NCBI GenBank assembly: GCA_023935145.1
Contig: CM043698.1
Span: 20,463,001 to 20,527,000, forward strand
Length of the DNA: 64,000 nt
DNA from: Bretschneidera sinensis
Taxonomy: Eukaryota > Streptophyta > Magnoliopsida > Brassicales > Akaniaceae
Reading direction: 5' to 3'
Shown here: positions 22,271 through 34,227 of the stretch, one piece after another
How positions within the stretch are numbered: the stretch's first letter is position 1
How the letters are laid out: each line of letters opens with the position of its first letter
Notes under the pieces: generated by a model
Told to the model about the DNA's origin: nothing
Seen by the model: the letters and a program-made list of their open reading frames with translations, nothing else
The model's database searches: none
Made by a program: the position numbers and the translations under genes

Positions 22271-23870
22271 TAATCCTCAACTAGCTTATTGCTAGTCCCT
22301 AGCAATTCAAGCGAAAACAATAGATGAATTCTACGGTGGGAATCAAAGTAAATGAAAAACAATATTAGTGTTAACCAAGAGTAATTCAATTTTGTCTCAA
22401 AAATTGCATGTAACACACGACGCATAGAATCATTAAATTTCACCCAAGTCCAAAAGTAATCTAAACATCAATCTTAAAATTGTTATCGACTCTTAACATT
22501 CATCTTACCACAATCCATTAATCCGAACACTCAGATGATTTTATGCACAACATTCATGAATACAAGTCTTGGCCTCTAAAAACATAACAAATTGTGTGAC
22601 ATCAATCACATAAACAAGCTCAATAGGCTTATTTTTCAAATCATTCTCCACTATTGTAGAAAAATCACACTTTATTAGATCAATAGGTCTTTAATAAGCT
22701 TATAATGTTAGGCCAAGGTAAATGTTAAGGAAGAATGGAAAGGATTTGCAAGTAAAAGAACGTAATCTCTTAGCTTTAAACACAACCACTTTTAAGTACT
22801 AGATAACTTTACTTCAATGCTCAACTCCTTCGACCATTTTTATAAGAGCATATCTCTTGATAAGTCACCACTTTTTCTTTTCTTTTTCTTCTTTCTTTGC
22901 CATACTTCTCTTCTTTTCTGTTTTCTTTTCTGTTTTTAGTAAATACTCATTCACCTCTTTTTTTCTCATTTTCTTTTTCTTTTCTTTTCCACAACCCCCA
23001 ATTTATCTTCTTTAATATACTTGGGTTATGGTTTTTCATATTTCCATCCTTATTCCTCTTAAGTGCTTCTTACAACATGTGTATAACTAAGTTCTTTTAA
23101 AAGAAGGGTAAGGTAAGGGTAAGTAAATGGGTTTTTTGAAAGAAATAAGGCTCAAATTCTTTTTCAAGAAAAAAGGGCTCAAATAGGTGATTAGTGATAG
23201 ATATAGCTAGGATAAGTTTGAAAGGCTCAAACGGTCCAAAAATGGCCTGTATCATATCCTAAGTAATGTGCATTCTAGGAATTTGCCTCAAGTGATTATC
23301 AAATAAGTTCTAGAGCTTGTCGAGACCGCAAAAGTATTCACAAAACAATCACACATAAAACTTCTCTAAATGCTTTAGACTATTCATACAATCTTACCAC
23401 AAACTAGAGTCTCAAACCAAATCAAGATTGACACTTAAATTAATTTCAAACCGAAACAAAATTTAACTCCTTCTAAATGTTGTATGTTATCTCAATTAAG
23501 CTTATATCATTGACATGTGAATTACATCCAAGGCAAACACAAAGCATGCTAAAAACAAACAAAAAAGGAAAATGACACCAAGCAGTTCAATGAAGAACAT
23601 GAAAAACAGGAATATGTTTCCTCCACCCCCAACTTAAAATAAGCATTGTCCTCAATGTGAAAGCAAAAGTTAAAGAAACTCTCTTTGTAGCCAAAAGTGC
23701 ACAGAAGTTGAAAATTATGCACCACCATTTGAACTGCTTCGTATATTTATCCCTGAAAAAGAAATACGAAAGTAAAACTGGAAAACAACAAAATAATAAT
23801 AATAAACAAGAAAAAGAAATATGAAAAACAAAAAATAAAAGGATATGTTGTGGGTTGCCTCCCATGAGCG
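22271..23870 (-). other. Gypsy-1 internal non-coding region
   Basis: About 1.6 kb between the protease gene and the 3' LTR, where an autonomous element would carry RT to integrase. It has a T/C-rich run at 22870-22990 and a GGGAGGCAACCCAC block at about 23849-23862, a motif I associate with this Gypsy lineage. No coding frame is supported. Confidence 0.6.
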
Positions 23871-23964
23871 CTAAGTTTTACGTCTTCGGCCAGACGCTGC
23901 ACCACTCTCACTGTTGGCCTCATTGTGGTGCTGAAGATGAGGCTCCAATTTAATGGCCTTAATG

Positions 23965-25199
23965 CTAATCTTTTGGCAAGGAATACTTAAAGTCCACTGC
24001 ATGTGGCTCAAGTGTTCTTGGTGTTGCCCACTCACTACCAGCAGTAGGGCATTTGATTTTCGCATCCATGTGACTTCTCTCAAGTGACTTCTCAAAGCAT
24101 GGTTGCCATGATTTCTTAATAAATTCCTGTGACTTATCAAAAATATCAACAATATTAACGGTATGGGAATAAATTAAAGAATCATCGAACTTAAAATTAT
24201 TATGAGGGAATTCCAAAGAGTTAGAATTATTTTTAGTGTGCTCATCCTCCAAATTGAGCTTATCAACCATGTAAGTATCGACACACTCATCCTCTTTATG
24301 TGGCTGTTTTGAGACTCGAAAAACATTTACCTCTAAAGTTCTATTTCCAAATGATAATGTCGTCAGGCCATTCCTACAATTAATAAGGGCATTAGCAATG
24401 GCAAGGAATGGTCTTCCAAGTATCAAAGGAATTTTGGAGTCCGTGTTTACAGTAGAAACAGTATTTAAAACCAAAAAATCAACAGGATAGTAGAAATTAT
24501 CAATTTGCAACAAAACATCTTCTACAATACCTCTTGGTTTTTTTACCGATCTATCCGCTAATTGAAGTACCACGAAGGTTGGTTTGATCTCACCTAGACC
24601 GAGTTGCAAGTATATGGAGTATGATATGAGGTTCACACTAGCACCCAAATCTAGCAATGCTTGGCCACAAGATTTGTTTCCAATTTGACAAGCCACTATT
24701 GGACAGCCCAGATCTTTATATTTGGGTGGTGTCTTGCTGTCAATTACTGCACTTGCTTGCTCCATTAGGAATGTTGTCTTCTTCACATGGTGCCTCTTCT
24801 TGAGTGTGCACAGATCTTTGATGACTTTAGCATAGTTGGAATCTGTTTTATAACATGAAGAAGAGGCAGGCTAATTTTAACATGCTGAAGTTGTTCAAGA
24901 ATCTCATCTTTTGATGTTGAATTTATCTCATTAGGTTTAAAGAGTGCTTGAGGGAAAGGCACCGGTGGAGAATAATCTTCATGGGCCTCTTGTTCCTTGG
25001 AGGTTTCATCCTTGTTGCTCAAGTTTGAAGGTAGAGTGAGACTATCAATTTTCTTACCGCTACGGGTGATTATGACATTAATCTCTTTAACATTTTTATT
25101 TCCAGGATTGAAGATCTGTGCCATATGTTGTCCCCTTGGATTTTGTTGTGGCTGTGAAGAAAACCGTCCTTGCTCTTGAATCGCTAAGAAAGTAGCCAA
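23965..25199 (-). pseudogene. Gypsy-1 aspartic protease region
   Basis: Minus strand. Positions 25199-24783 give a linker (EINVIITRSGKKIDSLTLPS), then a frame change near 24785, then a retropepsin-like domain at 24786-23965. The active site reads GQALLDLGASVNLISYSIY, the DLGAS form usual in this plant Gypsy group, followed by RGIVEDVLLQIDNFYYPVDF and PLILGRPFLAIANALINC, the hydrophobic ILGRPFL flap-end motif. The catalytic Asp is present. The C-terminal tail has no RT. It would process GAG. Confidence 0.85.
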
Positions 25200-25261
25200 T
25201 TAGTGAGTTGGCTCTTTATCTCATTTTGTTCCGCTTTGATCCCTTGTTGCTCCTCTAACAG

Positions 25262-26407
25262 CTATTGATTTATTTTGCCTTGATCTTCCACATTCTTGGC
25301 ATGTACCTGCATAAATGACTTAAACATATCTTCCAAAGGTAAAGATTGTTGAGGTACATTATATGAATTTGCTTCTGGTTGCCATTGGGTACTAGAGTGG
25401 GCATGAGGTTGTGTATCAGGTTTCCAATTAAAATTTGAGTGATTTTTCCAACCGGGATTGTAGGTTTTAGAGTAGGGTGAGTGTGATTTCCCAAAGGGTA
25501 TACCTAGAGCATTACACTCTTCCTTTATCTCAAAATAAACTGAACAATCCTTAGGTAAATGATCTACCCCATTACACATGAAACAAGGATCATAGGACTT
25601 TACCCTAGCAACCGATTCAGAAGCTCTAGTATTTCTAGTTTTTAAGGCTTCAATTTCCTTAGTTAGGGCCTCTAAACGGGCTTTAAGGTTATCCTCTTCC
25701 TTAAGTTGATAAATCCCAACGGGTTGATTTCTCCTAGTGCTTTCCATGGCATTTGGTCCTGTCCAAGTGTAGGATTTTTCTGATAGGTCATCTAGGAAAT
25801 CTATGGCTTGGTCGGGATCTTTTTGAAGAAAATCCTCATTGCACATCATTTCTATGAATTGTCTTTCCCTATTTAGGAGTCCATCATAGAAATAGCTAAC
25901 TACCCGCCAACTCTCATACCCATGGTGCGGACAAGAATTCAACAGGTCCTTGAAACATTCCTAAACTTGATATAAGGTTTCGCTCTCTTTTTGTGCAAAG
26001 TTTGAGATTTGTCTCTTGAGGCTATTGGTCTTATAGGTTGGGAAATACTTTTGGAAGAAAACTCGTGTCATCTCATCCCAACTACCTATGGACCTAGGCT
26101 TTAACGAGTACAGCCAAGCCTTAGCTTTTTCCTTAAGTGAAAAAGGAAAAAACCTAAGTTTAACGGTGTCTATCATATCAGCCCTACTGTGAAAAGTTAC
26201 TACTACTTCCTCAAATTCCCTAATGTGGATATAGGAGTTTTCATTCTCAAACCTATGGAAGGTTGGTAGCAATTGGATCATGCCCGACTTAAAATCAGGT
26301 TGTTGAATATTAGGGGGGAACACGATACAAGATGGGGTGGCCGTTCGACTAAGGTGCAAGTAGTCTTTAAGTGTCCTAGCAATAATTTCATTGTGATTTT
26401 CGGCCAT
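25262..26407 (-). pseudogene. Gypsy-1 GAG
   Basis: Starts at ATG 26407 on the minus strand (MAENHNEIIARTLKDYLHLS). The retrotransposon GAG core is clear: FHSRADMIDTVKLRFFPFSL, KEKAKAWLYSLKPRSIGSWD and MTRVFFQKYFPTYKTNSLKR. A single in-frame stop lies near 25960, and the frame then continues (SCPHHGYESWRVVSYFYDGL) to a CCHC-like element (CFMCNGVDHLPKDC, about 25575), in which His takes its normal place. It ends at 25262 and a shift separates it from protease. One stop and one shift suggest a fairly young element. Confidence 0.87.
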
Positions 26408-26565
26408 ATTAGGGGAAATAAATAAAATAGAAAGAAAAAAAATTAGAAAATCAAAGCAAATAACAAAGAACAAAAAAAAAAAATCAGAAAATCAAAACTT
26501 CAAGAAAGGAACAATATTACCGTTTTGTCTCAAAGTTGACAATCTTCCTTGTTTGTAAGCGTGTC

Positions 26566-26583
26566 TCCCCGGCAACGGCGCCA
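26566..26583 (-). other. Gypsy-1 primer-binding site
   Basis: On the minus strand TGGCGCCGTTGCCGGGGA follows the 5' LTR after a few bases, the typical site of Athila/Tat-type plant Gypsy elements. Confidence 0.85.
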
Positions 26584-26588
26584 AAATT

Positions 26589-28124
26589 TGATTACGCCCA
26601 AAACATACGCGGTTGTTGTAGCACAGTTTTGGGGTGTCGATTCCACAGGGAAATAAGTTAACTACAAAGGAAGGTGTAAACTTTAATCTAAAACGATAAA
26701 TCCAAATGAGTAAGAGAAAATGATATTGATAGTGAAACAATTGTGTAAAATAGATTGTGAAATATAATAGGGGAAACAACAAGGATCCGGGAATCCTCCC
26801 TAGGTTCGTTGCCCTAATCCTAACTTGATTTAGTTGTTTTTATCTCGATTGCAAGTTTTACATCCCAAACAGGCAATCGATAAATATTCAATTAAAGCGC
26901 ATGTATAAACCCTAATGTAATTGATATGAATTATTCTTTACTTTTAAGCACACATGACCTAACTTATAAATTATCAAAAGACGAAGATATATCTACATGA
27001 CAATATTGCAGCAATGGAAAAATCTATAAAAGAGATCTACCAGACTCAATCACACCCAAACAAATACACATAACAAGAGCATGACTAGACTTATATGGAA
27101 AAGAAGCATGCAATCACCGGACTAATAAGAAACCTATTAATTAGATTAAAAAGTAAATCATAACAATGTTTGAATGCTAAAGCTCTATTACAACTAAATC
27201 AAGTAAGGGAAATAGAAACAACTGCACTTAGGGATTCATCCCTTCGCCTTGCTTGGAGATTAGTTATCCATGGGGCTCATGGTTACACACTTTGATGGAG
27301 GAAAGTTGCTGCTTCCTTGAGTTTTCCAGGTTTTTAAATGTCTAATTACAAACCCTAAGTGATCTATTTATAGTGTACAAGGCCTAAGCGGGTTTTAGGG
27401 TTTGAAAAAATCATTAAAGACCTAATTAGGGTCTAACTCGGAGAACAGGGTCTATACGCGCGCTGCACCTTGGCTTTGTCAGGCTTCTTGTGTGTGCGGT
27501 GAGGTGTCCCTTAGCCTCTCCAGGTGTGCCTCAGCCCTTCAAGGTGCACCTCAGCTGATCCAAGGTGCACCTTGACCTGTTGGGTCTTTGAGGCTTCTTT
27601 TGGGCTTCTTTCTGAAGGGTGCGCCCCAGCTGACCCAAGGTGCACCTTGACCTGATGCTGTTCTGAAGGTTTGACCTCTGTCTACTAAAACTACCATAAC
27701 TTTCTCTAGAAAAATCATTTTTATAAACTGTAAAATTCTCCAGAAAATAGACTTCCAGATATTTCTAAGCATATATGGCTTATCTCCTAGTTCTTCCTGC
27801 ATCAATACATTTTAATTTGCAAAGATGATTGATCTGCATGGAAATTCTGGCAATTTAGTGAAACTCTTTTCTTGGTTTCTCTTCAGCTTGGCTCTTCCGT
27901 GACCATTCTCTCACTTGAGTATTCATTGAAGCTTCGTGTTTAAAATGATGATAGCTTTTCCATCTCTTTTAACTCAAAATACCTGAAAATGCACCGAAAT
28001 AAGTTAATGCTCCAAGAATACCACTTTAGAGTTGTTAACGAATAAAAAATGTAATTGAAACCTAAATCAACCCTAAAGTGCTAACAAATAAGTACAATTA
28101 AGATGCATTTAATGGCTCTCATCA
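26589..28124 (-). repeat. Gypsy-1 5' LTR
   Basis: Direct repeat of 20744-22270, differing mostly by substitutions and one replaced stretch near 27475-27530. It is followed by GCAAC. Confidence 0.9.
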
Positions 28125-28200
28125 GCAACTGCCTTCCATCTCTTTTTCCTCCATCAAAATCAGCAAGAATTTTTTATCCAATAACATTGTTGTTCCATGG

Positions 28201-29427
28201 CTAAAATCTCTCTTCATCAAAAACTACATCGCGGCTGATAACAATTTTCTTGGTACTAAGATTGTATAACTTATAAGCTTTTGATTGATCACTAACACCA
28301 ACAAAAATGCATTTTTTTCCTTTGTTGTCTAGCTTCTTCCTCTTTTCATCTGGAATATGGGTATAAGCAATACACCCAAAAATTCTGAAATTATCTACTG
28401 ATGGTTTTCGTCCGATCCAAGCTTCCTCTGGTGTAATATTTTGAACAACTAGAGTGGGACTTCTGTTCAAAATATGAATGCTCCAATTGACTGCTTCAGG
28501 CCAGAAATTTTTTAGAATGTCACTCCTCATCAAAAGACTTCGCAGCATATTCAGAATAGTGCGATTTTTTCTCTTGGAAACTCCATTTTGTTGGGGTGTG
28601 TACGTTGCTGTAAGTTGCTTCTTGATTCCATGAAACTCACAAAAATTTGCAAATTCAAGCGAGTTGTATTCTCCACCACGATCTGTGTGAAGAACTTTGA
28701 TTGGATTTCCAACTTCTTTTTTAATAAAATTTTGAAAGGCTACAAAAGCTTCAGATTTGTCCTGCAAAAACTATACCCAAAATTTTCGACCATAATCATC
28801 AATAAAGGTAATTATGTATCTTTTGCCTCCATTAGATGATGGATTTATTGGTCTGCAAAGATTAGAATGAACTAGCTCCAGTGGCTTCTTTGCTCTCCAT
28901 GATTTTCCTTGAGGAAATTGATTACGGTGTTGTTTGCTAACAACACATTCTTCACAAACTTCAGAAGGAGCTACAATTTGAAGAAGACCAGTCACCATAT
29001 TTTTCTGCTGTAGAATTTTCAATCCACCAAAGTTTAGGTAACCATAGCGAAAATGCCATAGCCATATGGCATCCTTTAATTTTGCTGAGAAGCATGAATG
29101 AGTGGTGTTGTGGAGATAAAGTGGAAACATCCGATTTGTCGTCATATTGACTTGAGCAATCAAGCCCAATTTTGCATCTTCAATTCGACATACTCTATCT
29201 TTGATAGAAATCATGTATCCTTTTTCTTGCAGTTGTCCCATACTAAGCAAATTGGTCTTTAGATCTGGCACAAAAAGAACATTAGAGATAGTGTGGATGG
29301 AATTTCCCTTGGTTTGGATAGCTACCCCTCCTTTTCCCATTACAAGAACTTTAAAATTGTCTCCAAACTTCACATCATCACGGAAGGATTCATCCAAAAC
29401 AAAGAATACAAACTTGTCTCCACACAT
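28201..29427 (-). pseudogene. Copia-4 protease remnant and integrase
   Basis: Minus strand. 29427-28771 holds the protease tail (CNNHMCGDKFVFFVLDESFR, TISNVLFVPDLKTNLLSMGQ) and the GAG-pre-integrase zinc block (LWHFRYGYLNFGGLKILQQK, CEECVVSKQHRNQFP, where the second His reads Tyr). The integrase N-part follows (LVHSNLCRPINPSSNGGKRY, with the catalytic Asp of the normal HxD reading Asn). After a stop at about 28769 the core continues at 28767-28201 (VLHTDRGGEYNSLEFANFCE, YTPQQNGVSKRKNRTILNML) and the C-terminal block (KCIFVGVSDQSKAYKLYN). The first catalytic Asp is lost. Confidence 0.88.
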
Positions 29428-29447
29428 ATGATTGTTGCAGCATGTAT

Positions 29448-30480
29448 CTAAGTACCATAAATTCTTGTTGGTTTCCTCATTTGCATGACAGACAACAACA
29501 AGGATACTTCTTCCTCATTTTCTGCAAAATTAGATTTCTCACCACATCCATTGAACACGTTAGTTCTACATTCTGACTGATAATGGCCATACCTATGACA
29601 TCTGTAGCCTTCAACATTTGACTTGTCTGCTGACATCAGTCTGTAAGTAGTTGAGTGGTGACTGCCACGTCCTTAGTAGTTGCCTCGTCATCTTCCTCTC
29701 CACTAAGAACCATGAAATTGGTTATCTTCAGGCTTTTGGTGTTGGAATTGTTGTTGGTTTCTTTGATCCTTGTTTCCCCTGCCTCCTCCTTTTCCTCAGC
29801 CTGCTGAGTTCAAGGCCGAAAATTTGTTGCTAGTTGTGACCTGCAACGCTTGCTCCTCCTTTTCTTTCTGTTTAAATTTTTGTTCATGAACCAACAACGA
29901 ACCTTGCAGCTTATCAATTGAAAGATCATCTAGATCTTTTGATTCTTTAATTGAACAAACCACATAATTAAATTTTGGTGTCATTAATCGAAGAATTTTT
30001 TTCAATTACAGTCACGTCCTCCATCTTGTCGCCATGAATACGCATTTTGTTGATGATTGCCATTGTTCGTGAAAAATAATCTATGACCAATTCTCTCGAT
30101 TTCATCCGAAGCATTTCAAACTCCGTATGAAGTGCTTGAAGCTGCTGCCTCTTTGCCCTTACTAATCCCTGATATTTCTTCTTCATGGAATCCCAAATTT
30201 GCTTGGAAGTTTCTTTGCAAAGAATTGTTTCCAAGATTAAGCGATCAATGGCTTGAAACAAGTAGTTCTTGGCTTTGAGATCCTTCAACTGCTGCCTTTC
30301 TATCTCCGTTCTCTGCATATCCGTCATTGCCGTGCCTGCTGCTGGTTCTGTTATTCCATCTGAAACGACTTGCCAATACTCCTTAGACCTTAAGAAGTTC
30401 TCCATTAGCATGCTCCAATGGTCATAGTGACCATCAAAGTGTGGAATTGTAGGTTGCACAAAATTATTTTCGGAGGCCAT
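29448..30480 (-). pseudogene. Copia-4 GAG
   Basis: Starts at ATG 30480 on the minus strand (MASENNFVQPTIPHFDGHYD). It has the DUF4219 and UBN2 regions of Copia GAG: HWSMLMENFLRSKEYWQVVS, TSKQIWDSMKKKYQGL and EFEMLRMKSRELVIDYFSRT. A shift near 30000 moves it to KILRLMTPKFNYVVCSIKES and KLQGSLLVHEQKFKQKEKEE. The zinc knuckle at about 29590-29620 reads YRCHRYGHYQSEC; the residue two before its first visible Cys, normally Cys, reads Gly. GAG segment 30226-30259 is the source of the odd 3' LTR end. Confidence 0.9.
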
Positions 30481-30590
30481 TGCTGCTGCTACAAAAACTT
30501 TGATGAAATAGAAATGATGCTGCTGTTATTCTATCTCACGAACAATCTTTTTGATACTCTCAACTTTTCTTTTCTTACACTCTCAACCTC

Positions 30591-30602
30591 ACTCTGATAC
30601 CA
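30591..30602 (-). other. Copia-4 primer-binding site
   Basis: TGGTATCAGAGT on the minus strand, next to the 5' LTR. Confidence 0.85.
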
Positions 30603-31118
30603 CTATTATAAGTAAAAGAAACTCTTGAAAGAATACAAACACTAAACAAAAGAAAATAAGGAAGATGAAATATTGATTTATTGCACTACTTTATTCATTA
30701 ACCAATAGCTTTTAAATAGGCAGTACACCAACGAATAGATCCAAACTAATAACAACAAACTCGGCACTACACATCGTGCAAGCACCATACATCATGCAAA
30801 ACAAACTTTCTTATAAACTAGGTAAAACAAAAGACCATTACCATAAAAACTGAATAGACTAGGTAAAACAAAATACCATGACCATAAAAACTGTAAACTA
30901 TTACTAGGTAAAACAAAATACCATGACCATAAAAACTGGATAGACTAGGTAAAACAAAAGACCATGACCATAAAAACTGTAAACTATTACTAGGTAAAAC
31001 AAAAAATCATAATCATAAAAACTGGACATGAACAATAACCATAAAATCACTGAAAATATCCTATGACCTGGACAAACTAAAAGACACAAATACTTTAGTA
31101 AATAAATTATTTCCAACA
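30603..31118 (-). repeat. Copia-4 5' LTR with five-copy tandem repeat
   Basis: Starts TGTTGGAAATAATTT at 31118 and ends near TTACTTATAATAG before the primer-binding site. Five units of a 36-48 bp repeat (core ACTAGGTAAAACAAAA) occupy 30816-31024, against two in the other LTR, which explains most of the length difference. Confidence 0.88.
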
Positions 31119-31510
31119 CTGTAGTCGTTTCAAACATATGTTTTACTGGTAAAGATTATGGAGTGCAAAATGTCAAAACGATACTGAGGCTCAAGTCAAC
31201 CCTTTCTCATCTGTCCTTCACGAAGGTGACGAAGGTGAGAAAAGAACTTTCTCAAAACTCAGGACCCAAACAAAACACATATCACCAAAAATCTCATATG
31301 CTTTTGCTCTTAACTTCTTCGGTTTCTATTTTATCTATAATTTTTTAGTCAGTCAAAGTATGACGGCTAGCTCTGGCCCTTGGACACTATAAAAGTTATG
31401 CTTTCGCACTTGAAAATCTCTCTTTTGTTTCACGGGCTTGCCTAATTTTGCTTCTATTTCTGTAGCAGTTGGTTTTCTTGCGGAGTGAAGAGAATTGAGC
31501 TTCTGATCTT

Positions 31511-34227
31511 ATGGGGTCTTGCTTTAGTGCTAGAATCAAAGGCGATTCTCCTCTCCACAATGGTATTTTTGCTATTAATTTCAATTTCTTGGAGCCTATC
31601 TGAGCTTTACTTTGCTTAAAGATTGTGTCTTTTTCTGACTTTGTTTGAGTTAAGTTTGTTTATCTTGATTGATGAAAGTTACCCGCAGCTAGTTTCCCTT
31701 GAAAATTGTAAACTATGTTGGGTAATTTGTGTTTACTTTGATGGGGTTACTCGATCCTCTGTTTGGTTGGTCTTTATTTGGCCTAGTTCATTTGAAATTA
31801 AACCATTTTTTAGAGAGAAATTAAAGGCAACACAGAACATAAAAATTCAAAGGAGTGCTTTGCTTTCCATTTCATTTCAGTTCCTTTCAAGGGATTTTTT
31901 GCAATGCAGCATTCATTTCTTGCAAATGCTGGGGTCGTTTGTTCTGTCAGTAGAATACAAAGTGACAAAGATGAATTAGAATCTTTTTAGCCAAACCCAT
32001 TTCTTTTCTTGAAATATACTACTTTGAGATCCAGCAAAGCTTTTAAGCTTATAATTATGGTATGATATGATCTTTCCTAGGAGCTTCGCTAGAGCTGAGG
32101 AAAGAAAATCCTCCTCAATTGAGCCTAATGCTATCTCATTGATTAACTTAAGCTCTTGTGTTCTAGAAAATTTAAATTGACATAGAACATAAACTTCAAA
32201 GATTTAATTGCTTTGTTTCTTTATGTACTATAATTGTCTTTTTAAATTCATTTTGACTAGAGATTCAGTTTATAGGGATACTTCTCATTTGTATTTTGAA
32301 TTAATAGACGAATTTGCAAGATATATGGTATTGACATGTATAGGAGCAGATTCAAAATATGGTAGCAGAGATAGGAATGGCTCAAGTGGTTCAAGCAACA
32401 AGCTCTCATCTGTCTCGGCACCTCAGTGGACGGAGGGAGAGATCTTTGCAGTCCTCTAATTTGAAGAGGTTCAGCTTTAATGATCTAAAAACAGCCACTA
32501 GGAACTTTCGCCCAGATAGTGTATTAGGGGAAGGTGGTTTCGGTTCTGTTTTCAAGGGCTGGTTTGATGAGCAATCATTTCAAGCTGCCAAGCCTGGGAC
32601 TGGCATCGTTATTGCTGTGAAGAGGCTTAACCAAGAGGGCTTCCAGGGCCACCATGAATGGTTGGTTAGTATCCGATCTGCATTTATCAAATTTCTTTCT
32701 CATTTATTGAATAATAGCAACAAATTGTTGTGCATTCTCATTTAATCCTAAAAATATGCTTGTAAGTTTAGGGGGAAATCAAGTTAAACACTGCAATAAA
32801 TTTGTTAGAACATCTCTCTTCCTAAGTTTTGCACATAATGATGTTGCTAATAATATTTGTATATGGTACAGTTGATTAATTTTATGGTGCCTTTTGAACT
32901 GCAGACAGAAATCAATCACCTGGGGCAGCTGTATCATCCTAACCTTGCCAAATTGATTGGCTATTGCTTAGAGGATGACCACCGGCTTCTGGTGTATGAA
33001 TTTATGACAAAGGGCAGCTTGGAGAATCATCTATTTGGAAGTGAGTTATTTATAATCCGATATCCTCCTCATATTAACAAAATTAATTACTCGAAGAAGT
33101 AATTTATCGATAACCAAAAATTGTTGAAGTTAAATTAGATGTATCAATGTTGTGGAACAGGGTCTTCTTATTTTCAACCGCTTTCTTGGAATCTCCGAGT
33201 CAAGGTTGCCCTCGGTGCTGCAAAGGGTCTAGCGTTTCTTCATAGTGACCAAGTAAAAGTGATACATCGGAACTTCAAAACTTCAAATATTTTGCTTGAT
33301 TCGGTATGCAAATCAGTGTTTAATTTATTGAAGTTTATGCCATGTAGAAGAATCCAGTCAGACTTAACGCAATCTTGCATCCTATTCATTGTAAATGATA
33401 GAATTATGAAGCAAAACTCTCTGATTTCGGGCTGGCCAAGGATGGGCCAACAGGTGATAGAAGCCATGTCTCTACAAGGATCATGGGTACCTATGGGTAT
33501 GTAGTCTCTACAAGGATCATTGGTACCTATGGGTATGCAGCTCCTGAGTATGTGGCCACAGGTATCTTTCAATTCACCACCACGTATGTATTCACATTTA
33601 AATGCCCATCTCCAAATTCTTTCGGCAAAAGCCTGGACATGTAGTTTATATTTTATATATCATCCACCAAATCCAATCATTGTTCCTCATTTGAATTAAC
33701 CTTCTATTTGATATGATTATTTGTGTACATTTTGTGTCTTCACTTCAATTTTTTTATTTTTGCGTGTGGCTTATGAAGGTCATCTAACTGCAAGAAGTGA
33801 CATATATAGTTTTGGGGTTGTTCTTCTCGAAATGTTATCAGGCAGACGAGCATTTGACAGAAACAGGCCATATGGAGAACAAAATTTGGTTGAATGGGCG
33901 AAGCCTTACCTTACCAGCAAGCGCAAAATTTTCGAACTTTTGGATGTTCGTATTGAGGGTCAGTACACATTGGGCAAAGCACTCAAGGCAGCTAACCTTG
34001 CCATCCAATGCCTGTCAACTGAACCAAAGTTCAGGCCTAGCATGGAACAAGTGCTGAGAGAGCTAGAGAAACTTCAGGTCTCCAATGACACAGGGTTCTC
34101 TCGAACTCGAAGTGAACCCCTCCAAAATACTACCCACCATTCAAGAAATGGTGTAAAGGATCACCAAAAAAGGGCCAATGAAGTTCGCAATGGAAAAACT
34201 GCCTCTTATCCCGGGCCATCGGCTTGA
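31511..34227 (+). pseudogene. APK1/PBL-like receptor-like cytoplasmic kinase, copy 1 (broken)
   Basis: Six exons with GT-AG borders: 31511-31562, 32344-32664, 32905-33040, 33161-33303, 33402-33561 and 33779-34227. Exon 1 encodes [17 protein letters not shown], with the Gly2/Cys4 pattern for N-myristoylation and palmitoylation seen in RLCK subfamily VII, which acts at the plasma membrane in immune and growth signalling. Kinase motifs: [38 protein letters not shown] and APEYVATG. Defects: an extra T in TTT at 32444-32446 shifts the frame; the catalytic loop reads HRNFKTSN (Asp to Asn); and 36 bp of the activation segment is duplicated (33468-33539), adding 12 residues. The paralogue at 48122-50676 lacks all three. 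I call it a pseudogene. Confidence 0.9.
33468..33539 (+). repeat. 36-bp in-frame tandem duplication in kinase exon 5
   Basis: Units 33468-33503 and 33504-33539 differ at two bases and encode [12 protein letters not shown] and [12 protein letters not shown]. The paralogue has one unit. Confidence 0.93.

Larger units (their letters stand above)
20744..28124 (-). mobile_element. Gypsy-1: long-LTR Gypsy element with GAG and protease but no RT or integrase
   Basis: LTRs of about 1.53 kb (20744-22270 and 26589-28124) are TGATGA...GTAATCA on the minus strand. The primer-binding site TGGCGCCGTTGCCGGGGA lies just inside the right LTR (26566-26583). Between them lie minus-strand GAG (26407-25262) and a retropepsin-like protease (25199-23965), then about 1.6 kb of non-coding DNA with GGGAGGCAACCCAC at about 23849-23862. 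No RT, RNase H or integrase sequence is present. The flanks GCTGC and GCAAC are an imperfect 5-bp target duplication. It is inserted in the integrase-RT linker of Copia-4. It resembles Athila-lineage or TR-GAG non-autonomous elements. Confidence 0.88.
18566..31118 (-). mobile_element. Copia-4: minus-strand Ty1/copia element hosting Gypsy-1
   Basis: The target-site duplication CTGTA lies at 18561-18565 and 31119-31123. The empty site in duplication copy 2 (about 47735) confirms the insertion. The minus-strand order is 5' LTR (30603-31118), primer-binding site, GAG, protease, integrase, RT, RNase H, polypurine tract, 3' LTR (18566-18977). Gypsy-1 (20744-28124) sits between integrase and RT. Frames are interrupted by several stops and shifts. 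The 3' LTR has a GAG-derived terminus, described separately. Confidence 0.93.

Noticed and set aside
22897..23100. Phe/Ser-rich 67-codon ORF resembling a membrane protein
   Set aside because: It comes from a T/C-rich run in the Gypsy-1 non-coding region.
30904..31137. Hydrophobic repeated minus-strand ORF
   Set aside because: Translation of the LTR tandem repeat.
33240..33572. Minus-strand ORF of 110 codons, conserved at 49726-50034
   Set aside because: Antisense to kinase exons 4 and 5; conservation is explained by the duplication.
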